A stretch of 63,414 nt of DNA. Source: a virus. The position numbers and the translations under genes were made by a program. Location of the stretch: positions 1 through 63,414 of the IMG/VR virus record IMGVR_UViG_3300045996_000494; one strand, written 5' to 3'. Shown piece by piece: positions 25,495-34,766 of the stretch (the first letter of the stretch is position 1; the number at the start of each line of letters is the position of its first letter). The notes under the pieces are model-generated. The model worked only from the letters and a program-made list of their open reading frames with translations, had not been told where the DNA came from and did no database searches.

Positions 25495-27885
25495 TTACGT
25501 CAGAACGCCAGCCAGCTTCAAATCCGCAATGAGGGTTCCTAACACATCTGCCAGCTCGTCGGTAGTGGTGGCGTTGGCATCAAACGAACGGTCGGTAACC
25601 ACGTTCGCCACGCTGTAGGCGCTCGTCTGCTTCACCACAAGCGCGTCGAGCACGAAGGCCGGTGCGGAGTTGCCGAGGTAAATCCACGTCACCCCATCGG
25701 CGAGCGTCTGCGTGCCACTCATGTGAGAGGGCTCGATCGACGACGCCCCGAAGGCGACCGCGCGGTAGAAGCGCCCCGACGTGGTGCTGACAACCGTGCC
25801 CCCGCCGACCGCGCCCGCCGACCAGGGACCATCGGCGATCACGCCTGTCGTGATGCAGACCCACTCATTGACGCTCCCGGCCGCCGTCGGCGACGAGTTG
25901 AGGTAGCGCTCGCCCCGAATGTACTGGCCGACCGTCGACGGCTGCGCGTCGCGAAGGCCAAAAACCCGGATCGACGGGCTGCTGAAGGCGGTCGCATCGG
26001 CAAGCCCAAAGTCGCGGAAGATCACCCGAGCCGTGTTGTCGACCCCGGCGCCGCCGCCATAGTCGATGTCGGTCGACGGCGTGGTAAACCGCATCACATA
26101 GCGGTTCGGGTTCCCAGCGTGCCCCACCGGCTGCCAATAGATGTCCTTCCCGAGGTAGCCGAGTGATCCCCAGACACCATCACCCTCAGCACCCTTGTTC
26201 CAAGTCAGGAATGCCGGCCCGCCGGAAGCCCCGTAACCGTTGACCGGGTTCGGCCCCCCGACGCGGAGAGTGACGCTCAAGCCGTGCGTCAGATACTCGC
26301 CGCTAGTGCCCATATTGGCAAAGCTGGCGCCGTAAAGTTGGCCAGTCCCGTAGGTAGGCGTGTAGCGCGTCCACCCACCGACCCCGCCAAGCGGCGCGGC
26401 AGCGCCATGGGCCAGCACGTTGGCTCCCTCGATGTAGGAGCCAATCACCTGTGAGTAAATGCTGAAGATGAAGATCGGGATGGTCAACAGGTCATAGTTG
26501 TTTGCCGCACTCCACTCAGGAAACGAAGCATTCACACCACTGTCGCGCAAATAATACCAGATTTGATCGTTGGTCCCTGGCGTAGTCGCTGCACCAATAC
26601 CTGATGCTGAGCTAATGAGTTGGTAGTGTTTACCAAGATAGTGGACACCAAGGTTCCCATAGCCGGTGATCTGCGGCTGAATGTGCGTGTTGCCGAGCGA
26701 GGAGCCGTCGAAAATCCCGCACCCGCCAATCCCACCGACGCCATGCGTCGTGAACTTGATCGAACAACCGCCGTTGGCGTCGATGCCGGCAATAGCGAGA
26801 GAGTGGCCTCGAACCTCGTGCGCGTAACAGTTATCGAGGAACCAACCGTTTGCGTTGCCATTGTGCTCGCCGGCATGCCCCGTGACGGCGTGAATGTAGA
26901 AGCCGTAGCCGGCCGCCGCGTAGACCCCAACCCGCACGCACGTCATCGAGCAGCGGATGTTGAAGCCGTGCCGGGTGGGGTCGTAGGTCAAGACACCGGA
27001 GGCGTTGTGGCAGGTAAAGCCTTCGCAGCGCGAACCCTGCGCAGTGCCGGGGTTTTGCCCGAACGGCCAGGGGCCGCCGGTCTCGGACCCACCGTTGCCG
27101 GCGTTGTTGCTGAAGAATACGAACCAAGAGCCCGACGTGTTAGTGAAGTGAAACTGCGAGGCGGCCCCGCCGCCGAACGCATCCGGCAGATGCCCCGCCG
27201 CCCCCCTGATATAGACAATGTCCCAGACCTTGATCGTCTGGGAGATCATGTACTTGCCAAAGCCGAGCTGAATAATAGGCGAAGTATTCGCCGCCGTGTT
27301 GCCGCTTGGATCGAATTGGGTGTAGCCAATAAGGTCCATCAAAGGCTGATAGTTGTCAGTCCCAGTGGAACCGTTCCAGTCAGCCTTGCCGCCGGTCTGC
27401 TCGATACGGACGGTGCCATCAATAGGCTCGATCTCCCACCACGCCCCGTCGAGGGACTGCGCATAGACTTTGCTGGTCGGAACCGTAGGAGCGCCTGAAC
27501 GTCGCCGCAGATGGCCCCAGCCACCATCCCCCTCATTCAGGTAGCCACCGACCAAGAGGCGATCAATCGAGGCATCGATAGTCGCTCCAAGGACCGCGGC
27601 GCGCGACTCGAAATATCGTGCCTCAACAGTGCTGGCGCCGGTGAACCCGCGAGGTATCCCGAGCGCTAGCGTCTGCGCAGGCGACGTGCCGCCAATGACC
27701 GCAGTAGCTGGCTCGCCGGGATCGAGCGTGGTGACACCGGCAATGCTGAGGACATTCGGCGGGCCGGGAACTGTGCTGGTCGGCCCCACCTTACCCTGCC
27801 GGGTAACTGTCACTGGGCTGCTCGTGACCGATGCCTCGTTGCGGGTTGCGTCGAGAGTGCCAGGGAGGCGGGTACGTGGAGCCAT
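25495..27885 (-). CDS. Tailspike or tail fibre protein (796 aa)
   Basis: The start is the ATG with AAGAGGACCG upstream, not the longer open frame. N-terminal residues about 30-110 contain a short conserved phage fibre stretch (PAQTLALGIPRGFTGAST). The large central part (about 180-560) has Gly/Asn/Ser-rich strands typical of right-handed beta-helix tailspikes. The C-terminal region ends in helical residues (TTDELADVLGTLIADLKLAG) that may trimerise. It may bind or degrade surface polysaccharide, but I see no definite catalytic motif. Confidence 0.75.
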   Translation of the reverse strand: MAPRTRLPGTLDATRNEASVTSSPVTVTRQGKVGPTSTVPGPPNVLSIAGVTTLDPGEPATAVIGGTSPAQTLALGIPRGFTGASTVEARYFESRAAVLGATIDASIDRLLVGGYLNEGDGGWGHLRRRSGAPTVPTSKVYAQSLDGAWWEIEPIDGTVRIEQTGGKADWNGSTGTDNYQPLMDLIGYTQFDPSGNTAANTSPIIQLGFGKYMISQTIKVWDIVYIRGAAGHLPDAFGGGAASQFHFTNTSGSWFVFFSNNAGNGGSETGGPWPFGQNPGTAQGSRCEGFTCHNASGVLTYDPTRHGFNIRCSMTCVRVGVYAAAGYGFYIHAVTGHAGEHNGNANGWFLDNCYAHEVRGHSLAIAGIDANGGCSIKFTTHGVGGIGGCGIFDGSSLGNTHIQPQITGYGNLGVHYLGKHYQLISSASGIGAATTPGTNDQIWYYLRDSGVNASFPEWSAANNYDLLTIPIFIFSIYSQVIGSYIEGANVLAHGAAAPLGGVGGWTRYTPTYGTGQLYGASFANMGTSGEYLTHGLSVTLRVGGPNPVNGYGASGGPAFLTWNKGAEGDGVWGSLGYLGKDIYWQPVGHAGNPNRYVMRFTTPSTDIDYGGGAGVDNTARVIFRDFGLADATAFSSPSIRVFGLRDAQPSTVGQYIRGERYLNSSPTAAGSVNEWVCITTGVIADGPWSAGAVGGGTVVSTTSGRFYRAVAFGASSIEPSHMSGTQTLADGVTWIYLGNSAPAFVLDALVVKQTSAYSVANVVTDRSFDANATTTDELADVLGTLIADLKLAGVLT
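27791..27806. repeat. Dispersed palindromic element inside the tailspike gene
   Basis: TTACCCTGCCGGGTAA near the 5' end of the gene, encoding VTRQGK. Six-base arms are perfect. Confidence 0.75.
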
Positions 27886-27895
27886 GTCGGTCCTC

Positions 27896-28480
27896 TTAGC
27901 GGCCGAAGCCGGGGAAGCGCCACAGCTGAGCGTTACGAACATCACCTGTCTCGGCAGCGCGCCGCGCGACCGCACACTCGGCCTTGTAGACCCGTTGGTG
28001 ATACGCAGCGAGCTGCGGATTGGAATACGGCTTGGCGGGCTGAACCATCATCATCGCCAGCACACCGTTGACAAACGCCTTGTGGTGTTTCGACCACATG
28101 TCGGCGGGGATCAAGTTCTCAATGTCGGAGCCGGTGTTGATGGCCGGCGCGAGCGCTACGACGGTGTTCAAGTCTCCAGCTGCCACGTCGGCCGCGGAGG
28201 GCGCCGTGTAGAGCGTGATCGTGCCGAACTCGTACGCCACACCTGTCAGGTCGAGCGTGTCATGGTCAACGCTCAACGCCGCAACGATCTCGGTGCCAAC
28301 CGGCGTGATAGCGTAAGTGTCCTCGCCTGCAGTCAGCGTCGTCTGAATAGTCTCGCGCCACGCCCACGACTCCCGGCAGAAGTCGTTCAGCATGTTCCAG
28401 ATTTCGAGCCGAAGAAGGTTGATCGTTGAGCCGACCAGCTTGACCTGTAGCTCATTCACGAGGCGGTCTGAGAGGGCCAT
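27896..28480 (-). CDS. Tail tubular protein A-like adaptor (194 aa)
   Basis: MALSDRLVNELQVKLVGS leads to a helical N-terminus and a beta segment. LAAYHQRVYKAECAVARRAA near the end matches the long helices of T7 gp11-like head-to-tail adaptors. The stop is followed closely by the tailspike gene. It should form the ring between portal and nozzle. Confidence 0.78.
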   Translation of the reverse strand: MALSDRLVNELQVKLVGSTINLLRLEIWNMLNDFCRESWAWRETIQTTLTAGEDTYAITPVGTEIVAALSVDHDTLDLTGVAYEFGTITLYTAPSAADVAAGDLNTVVALAPAINTGSDIENLIPADMWSKHHKAFVNGVLAMMMVQPAKPYSNPQLAAYHQRVYKAECAVARRAAETGDVRNAQLWRFPGFGR

Positions 28481-28839
28481 TATGCTGCTGCCGCCATCAT
28501 CTTGCCGATGAACCGAAGCTTGTACTGCTCAGCCCGTCGGTCGCTGCCGTCCTCGTCGTCACGCTCCAGAGCATGGCCGACGACGTAGTAGAGGAGCGGC
28601 ACCCGATACTGTTCGTCGATGGCGCTCATAGGGTCAGCGTTCGTACCGCCGATGGAGGTGACGCTGATGGTGCCCGGCGATGTCCCCAGAAACAAGTCCG
28701 CGCGCAGCTTGCGAGCTTCAAGGAGGCCGAGGTTGAGCGCGTCGATCAAGTCACTGTCCGAGTACCGGACGGGGTGCGTCTGGTCCTGCAGAAGCGACCG
28801 AGCCTGCGCGAGGTAGTCGGTGACGGTGTCGAGCGCCAT
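28480..28839 (-). CDS. Head-tail adaptor or phage neck protein (119 aa)
   Basis: The start is the internal ATG at 28839 with CAGGATCAG upstream. The helical pattern (DYLAQARSLLQDQTHPVRYSD, then DLIDALNLGLLEARKLRADL, then YVVGHALERDDEDG) matches a small adaptor found directly downstream of podoviral coat genes. It overlaps the tail tubular gene start by one base. Confidence 0.75.
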   Translation of the reverse strand: MALDTVTDYLAQARSLLQDQTHPVRYSDSDLIDALNLGLLEARKLRADLFLGTSPGTISVTSIGGTNADPMSAIDEQYRVPLLYYVVGHALERDDEDGSDRRAEQYKLRFIGKMMAAAA

Positions 28840-28866
28840 CTGCTGATCCTGAAAAGGCTGGGCCGA

Positions 28867-28884
28867 GGTTACCCCGAAAGGTAA
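28867..28884. repeat. Dispersed palindromic element, intergenic in the late arm
   Basis: GGTTACCCCGAAAGGTAACC lies in the gap between coat and adaptor genes. It is one of the few late-arm copies outside a reading frame and is 28 bp from the nearest start. Confidence 0.65.
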
Positions 28885-28924
28885 CCCCGGTCCAGCAAGG
28901 CAGTTCGGAGCAGCGTCAACCCGG

Positions 28925-29896
28925 TTACGGGATGACGATGGCCTGAGCGATGGCAGTGCTGTCGATGGTGCCGTAGCCGTAAATCTGCAGGCCACGGATC
29001 AGCGTACCGAAGGTGCTCTCCGACCGCAGGGTCTCCATCTTCGTCATCTGGGTGGCGAAGGTGAGGCCGTGCGCGTGGCCGGCGTAGATGGCCCATTCGC
29101 CCGCCGCCAGACCAGCCGCCACGCCCGAAGGCAGGAGGTTGGAGCTGTAGATGGTGAAGCGGTCCACCATGCCGAGGCGGCCGTTGCGGAGGATCGACTG
29201 CGAGTCGCCAGTGAGCGAGGCGTCGCGCAGCTCGGACATCTTGATGCGCGAAGCGAACCAAGCCGGCACGACGATCCAACGTCCCGTCTCGGGGATGTTC
29301 TGCTCGTCGAGCACCTGACCAAGGCGCACGATCATGTCGACCACTTCCACCTGACCGGCGGTCGGGTTGCGGGCGACGACGGTGACCGGCGTACCGGTGA
29401 CACCGAGGTTGATCGACGCCGACTTGGCGCCGGCGGTCGTGCCGCGGTTGGACGCATGCGCGTCGCCGAGAAGCGAGGTGAGGACCGCCGTGTCGATGGT
29501 GATCTTCATCTGCTCGGCGGCATCGTCCGACCACATCGACAGCAGGTTCACGTCGGCCTGCACGTCCATCACGTCATCTAGGATGGCGTTGAAGTACTTG
29601 CCCTGGTCGATGCTGAGATCGACCATGTTGGACGACGGACGCTCAACCAGAAGCGTCTGGCCGGAGGTGTAGTCGCGGATGGTCAGGGTCGGTCGGGTGC
29701 GGATGTGCACCGTGTCGCCCTGGTTCTTGATCTCGCCCTCGTAGTCGGTGTTCGCGATGGCCGCGAGGACGGTCGTCGCGTAGAACTTCTCGATGATCTT
29801 TCCCGACCAAATCTCGGGAATAAAGACCCCAGCGTAAGCCGGCGACGGCTGCGCTGAACCGGACGGATACGGAGTACCTGCAAGAGGATAAGCCAC
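28925..29896 (-). CDS. Major capsid (coat) protein, P22/HK97-fold type (323 aa)
   Basis: The gene directly follows the scaffold. Motifs fit podoviral coat proteins: YAGVFIPEIWSGKIIEKFY at the N-terminus, a strand region (GDTVHIRTRPTLTIRDYTSG) and FNAILDDVMDVQADVNLLS. No protease gene is visible nearby, so maturation likely uses scaffold exit without cleavage. The length is normal for the family. Confidence 0.87.
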   Translation of the reverse strand: MAYPLAGTPYPSGSAQPSPAYAGVFIPEIWSGKIIEKFYATTVLAAIANTDYEGEIKNQGDTVHIRTRPTLTIRDYTSGQTLLVERPSSNMVDLSIDQGKYFNAILDDVMDVQADVNLLSMWSDDAAEQMKITIDTAVLTSLLGDAHASNRGTTAGAKSASINLGVTGTPVTVVARNPTAGQVEVVDMIVRLGQVLDEQNIPETGRWIVVPAWFASRIKMSELRDASLTGDSQSILRNGRLGMVDRFTIYSSNLLPSGVAAGLAAGEWAIYAGHAHGLTFATQMTKMETLRSESTFGTLIRGLQIYGYGTIDSTAIAQAIVIP

Positions 29897-29939
29897 GGCG
29901 GCACCTCAGTCGAGCGCGCCGCCGTCTGGCTGGTCGCGC

Positions 29940-31061
29940 TTAGGGTTGCGGAGGTCCGGCTCGGACGCGGCCTGCGTTACCAGCGGCGATGATCGCACGC
30001 TCATACGCTTCTGCTTCCTTCTCCCGCCCCTTCCACTTCCCTGTTCTCAGGTCCGTGTAGAAGCGCGAGATGTCGCCGGATGTGAAATACTGGGGCTCTG
30101 CGGTCGCACTTGCAGCGGCGGGCGCAGAACGGGCGGGACCGGGAGCCGCAAAACGCTCCAGACCATTCTGGGGAGGCGGCGAACCGGCTCCGTTGGCCTG
30201 AGCTGCTGGCTTGGTAAGTCCAGCGTCCCGTGCGTAGCTCTCGAAAATGGCGGCAACTCGGCCGGCATCGTTTGAGCTGAAGGCTTCTTTTAGCAGCTGA
30301 TGGCGCTGCCGTCCAGAGAGCTTTTCAGGATACTGCAGCCACTCAACGAAGCTGTCGTCCTCGTTGAGCGCTCGCCACGAATGGTCGCTCTGCACCCCCA
30401 GGGTCGGGTGGTTGTCGAGCGTGTTCATCATGGCCGCGCGTGAAGTGGCCACGGTGGACTGCTGCTGCACCTCCATCCGCTTTTTCAGCTGATCGATCTC
30501 CGCCCGCAGCTGGTGCTCTACAGGCGCCGTCAGCTCCTTGAAGCGCTTCTCCATGACCGGCAGAACGTCCTTCCACTCCTCCTGCTCTTCCGGCGTGAGA
30601 AGTTGCTGCACCGTCATCGGCGCCGCGGGCTCGGGAGGAGGCGCTGACTGCACCGCGGACAGAAGGCGCTGCATCTCGTCGAGTCGCGTGGACATGCCCT
30701 GCAGGTCCTGCTGCAGGCGGCGCGTCCGGCCGACTTGGCTCTCATAGCGCTGCTTCCACGTCTGATCGTCCGGCGAGGGTTCCCCGGTTTGGGGCTCTGG
30801 GGCCTGCTGGGGAGCCGCCTGACGCTCTTGCTGCTGCGGAGGTGGCTCGGGAGGGGGCGCCGGCGGAGGCTGCTCCTGGGCCTGCTGTGGCTCCTGGGGA
30901 GGCTGTTCCTGCGGGGGCGGCATGGGCGGCAGCGGTGTCTCTACCGCTCGGGCTCGCTCCATGGCTTCGCGCTGGAGCTTCTCAGCGCGCTCCGCGGCGC
31001 GTTTGGCAGCCGGCGGAATGGTGTTTTGGTCGATCTGCTTAGGGTTTGGTGCGAGAGCCAT
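29940..31061 (-). CDS. Scaffolding protein (373 aa)
   Basis: Immediately before the coat gene. The N-terminal third is Pro/Gln-rich. A long charged coiled coil follows (ELTAPVEHQLRAEIDQLKKR), then a helical C-terminus with basic residues (GKWKGREKEAEAYERAII) that would bind coat subunits. This is the classic scaffold layout and position. Confidence 0.8.
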   Translation of the reverse strand: MALAPNPKQIDQNTIPPAAKRAAERAEKLQREAMERARAVETPLPPMPPPQEQPPQEPQQAQEQPPPAPPPEPPPQQQERQAAPQQAPEPQTGEPSPDDQTWKQRYESQVGRTRRLQQDLQGMSTRLDEMQRLLSAVQSAPPPEPAAPMTVQQLLTPEEQEEWKDVLPVMEKRFKELTAPVEHQLRAEIDQLKKRMEVQQQSTVATSRAAMMNTLDNHPTLGVQSDHSWRALNEDDSFVEWLQYPEKLSGRQRHQLLKEAFSSNDAGRVAAIFESYARDAGLTKPAAQANGAGSPPPQNGLERFAAPGPARSAPAAASATAEPQYFTSGDISRFYTDLRTGKWKGREKEAEAYERAIIAAGNAGRVRAGPPQP

Positions 31062-31311
31062 CTTTACGTTCCTTCTCTGCTATCTGCGCGGCAAGCTCCC
31101 GGCCTGAAGCGAGAGCCTTGAACACGTCGCGAATTTCGCGTGCGCGTCCTTGGCGCTCGGGCAAGTCGGCAGGTGGGGCGGAGATGCAAGCTTCAGTCAC
31201 GTCATCGAGATATTGTGCCAGTGCTGCCATGAAAGCATTCCAGGCAGGAGGCGAGGCGGCCGACAGTTCGAGGACCGCCTTGGCGAGCCGAACCTGTGTC
31301 TCGTTCTTCAT
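31039..31311 (-). CDS. Small helical protein of the head region (90 aa)
   Basis: MKNETQVRLAKAVLELSAAS leads to a helical, mixed-charge protein with no membrane segment. It overlaps the scaffold start by 23 bp. Proteins of this size often precede scaffold genes in related phages, but the role is unknown. Confidence 0.7.
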   Translation of the reverse strand: MKNETQVRLAKAVLELSAASPPAWNAFMAALAQYLDDVTEACISAPPADLPERQGRAREIRDVFKALASGRELAAQIAEKERKDGSRTKP

Positions 31312-31499
31312 TTCCTCTTCATCGGTTTGGGGGGTTGGAAGCCGCCGATCTTGTACGGCGTGGCAGCGGCGTAGGTAGGTATCTTAACATCAGGCGGCTT
31401 GTAGCCATCGGGGGCGAGCGTCGGCTGGCGTCGCCGACGCTTCACCATGTCAGCCTGCGCCTCGCGCGGCGTACGCGCTTTCTTGAACTCGAACGGCAT
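31308..31499 (-). CDS. Small basic head-region protein (63 aa)
   Basis: The start is fixed by a TAATG overlap with the upstream 50-aa gene. The protein is rich in Lys, Arg and Pro (MPFEFKKARTPREAQ and QPPKPMKRK). No motif. May bind DNA or the capsid interior. Confidence 0.65.
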   Translation of the reverse strand: MPFEFKKARTPREAQADMVKRRRRQPTLAPDGYKPPDVKIPTYAAATPYKIGGFQPPKPMKRK

Positions 31500-31651
31500 T
31501 AGCGGGGCTTGGCGGCCTTCACGCTCTGCTTGCCAAACATGTGGGTGCTGCCCCCACGATGCGCTGGCAGCTTGCCGGTCGAGATGACCTTGGACTTGCC
31601 GGTGAACGAAGATGAGCGCTTGTTCGTCGGCCGGATTGCACCACGAGCCAT
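31499..31651 (-). CDS. Small basic protein (50 aa)
   Basis: MARGAIRPTNKRSSSFTGKS continues to a Lys-rich end (SVKAAKPR). The stop and next start share TAATG. Preceded by GGAGAGACTC and a palindromic element. Very basic, Ser/Thr-rich; a small virion or nucleic acid-binding protein is plausible. Confidence 0.65.
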   Translation of the reverse strand: MARGAIRPTNKRSSSFTGKSKVISTGKLPAHRGGSTHMFGKQSVKAAKPR

Positions 31652-31665
31652 GAGTCTCTCCTGTG

Positions 31666-31681
31666 TTACCCCGCAGGGTAA
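31666..31681. repeat. Dispersed palindromic element, intergenic in the late arm
   Basis: TTACCCCGCAGGGTAA lies between the 121-aa and 50-aa genes, 14 bp from the latter's start. It is identical to the coding copy at 20214. Confidence 0.8.
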
Positions 31682-31684
31682 GAG

Positions 31685-32050
31685 CTACGCTACCAGACGC
31701 TTGATAACTGACATAGTGCCTGAGAACAACGGCACAATCACCCCCGAGGAGACGATGGTCATCCGGGTTTGGTGAAAAAGCTTCTTCTGCCCGCGACCCA
31801 CAGTGTCCGAGCCCTGAAGGTAAATGACCACGGTGGACTGACCGCCATTCGTCACAAACGTGACATCCCCGAGCGCAGTACTTTTCTTGATGGGCACGGA
31901 AGCCGCGGCGTCGAACTGCGAGGGTGACGCCCACCACTCGATCAGCGATGGGACTGGAATTTCATAGGGCATGCCGTTCCACGTGATGGGAACAGACAGG
32001 GTGTGAGGGGCACCCTCGATCACCTCAAAGTCTTGGTTGGGCACGCTCAT
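31685..32050 (-). CDS. Hypothetical structural protein (121 aa)
   Basis: Beta-rich sequence (FEVIEGAPHTLSVPITWNGM, DVTFVTNGGQSTVVIYLQG) resembling immunoglobulin-like or fibre-base domains. The start overlaps the repeat protein's stop by 4 bp. Likely a virion accessory or tail component; function not visible. Confidence 0.65.
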   Translation of the reverse strand: MSVPNQDFEVIEGAPHTLSVPITWNGMPYEIPVPSLIEWWASPSQFDAAASVPIKKSTALGDVTFVTNGGQSTVVIYLQGSDTVGRGQKKLFHQTRMTIVSSGVIVPLFSGTMSVIKRLVA

Positions 32051-33984
32051 TGGAATGAACCTTCTAGCTCGTCTGCGTTCTGGACGCTACCACGAAGCTC
32101 GCCGCCCACCTCCGCCGAGCCCTCCAGGCTGCGGCCAAAGACCGTGCTACCCCGTAGGGTAATCTCGCGGCCACCGAAGATCGCCAGCGCCGGGGTGTGG
32201 AACGGAGACACATCGCTGCCGAAGATCGGCACGGCGTCTGCAACGGTCGTGAGCGTGTAGTGGATCGGCGACCGGGTAAAGACCGGCGTGACGGTCGCGC
32301 CAGTGATCGGGACCGTACCGGCGGTGATCGTGACGGTGCCACTCTGCGACCAAACCGGCGTGACGGTCGCGCCAGTGATCGGGACCACACCGGCAGTGAT
32401 GGGCGGCTCGTACCGCCCGTAGACCATCGTGACAGGCTGGCCGACAATCTCGACCCACCCGGCGATCCACGCTGCAGTGACACCCACTGAGCCTGTGACA
32501 GTCTGCCCAGCAATGGCGACCGTGCCAGCCGTGACGCTGATCGTGTAATTGACGCCACCTCCCGACCACACCGGCATGATGCTGGCGCCGGTGATCGGGA
32601 AAATGTCGGCGTCGACGACAATGCCATAGCCGAAAACCGGGCTGACTGTCTGGCCAACGATGTCGACCGTCCCGGCGGTGATCGTGACCACTCGACCAAA
32701 GACCGGAGTGACTGTCTGCCCGACAATGGCCACGGTCCCGGCAGTGATCGTAACCGTATAGCCGGTGCCCTCGATGGGCGTGACGGTCTGACCGGTGATC
32801 GCGACCGCACCCGCAGTGACGCTAATCGAGCGCCCGTAAGCGGGAGTGACGGTCTGGCCAACGATGGCAACTGTGCCCGCCGTGATCGAGACCGCTCGGG
32901 CGAACACCGGCGTGACCGTCTGCCCGACGATGGCGACCGTGCCAGCGGTGATCGCAACAGCACGTCCGTAGGCGACCGCGACCGTCTGCCCGGCGATGGC
33001 GACCGTGCCAGCCGTGATGCTGGCAGTCCAGCCGCGCGCAGGCGTAACTGTCTGCCCGATGATGTCCACGGTCCCAGCGGTGACCGTGATGCTGTAACCG
33101 CCGCTCTTAACCGGGTTGACCGTCTGCCCGACGATGTCGACCGTGCCAGCGGTGATGCTGATCGTGCGGCCAAAGACGGAGGTGATGGTCTGCCCAGTGA
33201 TCGCGACGGTGCCAGCAGTGATCGCCACCGCGCGCCCGTAAGCTGGCGTGACGGTCTGACCGGTGATCGCGACCGCACCCGCAGTGACGCTAATCGAGCG
33301 CCCGTAGGCAGGCGTCACCGTCTGCCCGGTAATCGCAACCGTGCCAGCTGTGATCGCGACAGCCCGCCCGAACACCGGCGTGACGGTCTGGCCGACGATG
33401 TCGACCGTCCCAGCGGTGATCGAGATCGTATAGGAACTGCCCGAGCCATAGACCGGCGTGACGGTCTGCCCGACGATGTCAACGGTCCCGGCAGTGATGC
33501 TGATCGAGCGCCCGTAAGCGGGCGTGACCGTCTGCCCGACGATGTCAACGGTGCCTGCGGTGATCGCGACCGCACGGCCGTAGGCGGGTGTAACAGTAGC
33601 GCCGGTGATCGCGACCGTACCGGCAGTGATTGTCGGCTCGATGCGCCCGTAGCTCGGAGTGACGGTCTGACCAACAATCCCAACGGTGCCGGCAGTGATC
33701 GCGACGGCGCGCCCGTACGCTGGCGTGACCGTCTGCCCGGTGATCGCAACCGTAGCAGGAGTGATAGCCGGCTCGACGCGCCCGTAGTTCGGAGTGACCG
33801 TCTGCCCGGTGATCGCAACGGTGCCGGCAGTGATCGTAATGTCGTAGCCGACTACCGTGTCCTCTTGGACGAGATAGCCAGAGCCGTCCTCAAGGAGGAT
33901 GCCGAAGCCGTCCTCCTGCAGGATTTTCCCGCCTGCAACCGTTCCTACGAGCGAGATGATCGGGACGCGGACGCGCAAAGCCAT
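32047..33984 (-). CDS. Repeat-rich tail or surface protein (645 aa)
   Basis: After a 48-residue N-terminus (ILQEDGFGILLEDGSGYLVQ), the protein is about 23 tandem copies of a 22-residue unit, typically ITAGTVAIVGQTVTPAYGR plus two or three residues. Each unit predicts two short strands and a Tyr-Gly-Arg turn, which would stack as a rod. The C-terminal 50 residues differ (FGGREITLRGSTVFGRSLEG). It lies among fibre-like genes, so a long fibre or capsid decoration rod is likely. Confidence 0.75.
   Translation of the reverse strand: MALRVRVPIISLVGTVAGGKILQEDGFGILLEDGSGYLVQEDTVVGYDITITAGTVAITGQTVTPNYGRVEPAITPATVAITGQTVTPAYGRAVAITAGTVGIVGQTVTPSYGRIEPTITAGTVAITGATVTPAYGRAVAITAGTVDIVGQTVTPAYGRSISITAGTVDIVGQTVTPVYGSGSSYTISITAGTVDIVGQTVTPVFGRAVAITAGTVAITGQTVTPAYGRSISVTAGAVAITGQTVTPAYGRAVAITAGTVAITGQTITSVFGRTISITAGTVDIVGQTVNPVKSGGYSITVTAGTVDIIGQTVTPARGWTASITAGTVAIAGQTVAVAYGRAVAITAGTVAIVGQTVTPVFARAVSITAGTVAIVGQTVTPAYGRSISVTAGAVAITGQTVTPIEGTGYTVTITAGTVAIVGQTVTPVFGRVVTITAGTVDIVGQTVSPVFGYGIVVDADIFPITGASIMPVWSGGGVNYTISVTAGTVAIAGQTVTGSVGVTAAWIAGWVEIVGQPVTMVYGRYEPPITAGVVPITGATVTPVWSQSGTVTITAGTVPITGATVTPVFTRSPIHYTLTTVADAVPIFGSDVSPFHTPALAIFGGREITLRGSTVFGRSLEGSAEVGGELRGSVQNADELEGSFQ
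32230..33840. repeat. 66-bp tandem repeats within the fibre gene
   Basis: About 23 imperfect direct copies, period usually 66 bp (22 codons). Neighbouring copies share blocks such as CGTGACGGTCTG and CGCCCGTA. Length variants of 69-81 bp occur where extra residues are inserted. Such arrays expand and contract by recombination or slippage. Confidence 0.85.
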
Positions 33985-33988
33985 GGCG

Positions 33989-34765
33989 TCAAGCCCCGAT
34001 TAGAGGTGGACCGTCGGGATACAGAAGTCCTGCGTTCACACCCCCCATAGCACCGCCGAGCCAAGCCTCCAAGGCGGCGTGTTTTTCTATGAGGGGGGCT
34101 GGCGCAGTACCAGTATGAAAAGAGTTTGTGACCGCCTTGTAGGGCTCAGGCGCGCGACCGGGATGCTGTTGAGCGCCCCACATATAAATGCTCTCTCCGC
34201 CGCTTACAGACGGACTTCCAGCAGCCGTAGAAAGCCCAATGTCCACAAGATAACCGCTATTGGTTGGAAGCACTGCGGTCCAGCATCGCCACCAGCCATT
34301 CCCGAGAAATCGCATGCCGGCGTTAATAGCCGCCGAACCTCGCTCAGCAACTACACCAGTTCCCAAGTTAAAATATGTGCGAACATCGGGGCCAGAAATT
34401 TGACGAATAGTGCAGATATTTGTATCTTTAGCCTTAGCAAACACTGACACTACATTCCAAACACCAGATGTTTGCCCACCATTTAGGTAACGGCAAATTG
34501 CTTCTCCAGCAGCACCCGTAGTTGCGACAGTGTTTGCTACTGTAGTACCATCTGGGCCGACTGCGGTTGCAGTTGTAACTGTAAGACTATTTTGAGACCA
34601 AAAGTTAAAATCAGCACTACCGACAATTATATTTGAACTATCGATGTCGGTTGTCCACTGCTCGCGATTTGGGCCAAACCAAATGCCGCCGGATGTCCCA
34701 CGCTCCGGCCGCCAGACGCGGCGCTGGTACTGTGCTTCGTCTAGGCGATTGACTCCCCGCGGCAC
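33989..34765 (-). CDS. Tail receptor-binding type protein, AT-rich segment (258 aa)
   Basis: Beta-rich with a jelly-roll flavour: DFNFWSQNSLTVTTATAVGP, then CRYLNGGQTSGVWNVVSVFA, RFLGNGWWRCWTAVLP and YMWGAQQHPG, as in carbohydrate-binding fibre domains. Residues about 40-150 are encoded by DNA clearly more AT-rich than the surroundings, suggesting a recently acquired domain. It follows small tail genes. Confidence 0.6.
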   Translation of the reverse strand: MPRGVNRLDEAQYQRRVWRPERGTSGGIWFGPNREQWTTDIDSSNIIVGSADFNFWSQNSLTVTTATAVGPDGTTVANTVATTGAAGEAICRYLNGGQTSGVWNVVSVFAKAKDTNICTIRQISGPDVRTYFNLGTGVVAERGSAAINAGMRFLGNGWWRCWTAVLPTNSGYLVDIGLSTAAGSPSVSGGESIYMWGAQQHPGRAPEPYKAVTNSFHTGTAPAPLIEKHAALEAWLGGAMGGVNAGLLYPDGPPLIGA

Positions 34766-34766
34766 G

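Noticed and set aside
32230-33840. Regularly spaced repeats that might suggest a CRISPR array
   Set aside because: The repeats are imperfect, contiguous, in frame and translate to a 22-residue protein repeat; there are no unique spacers.
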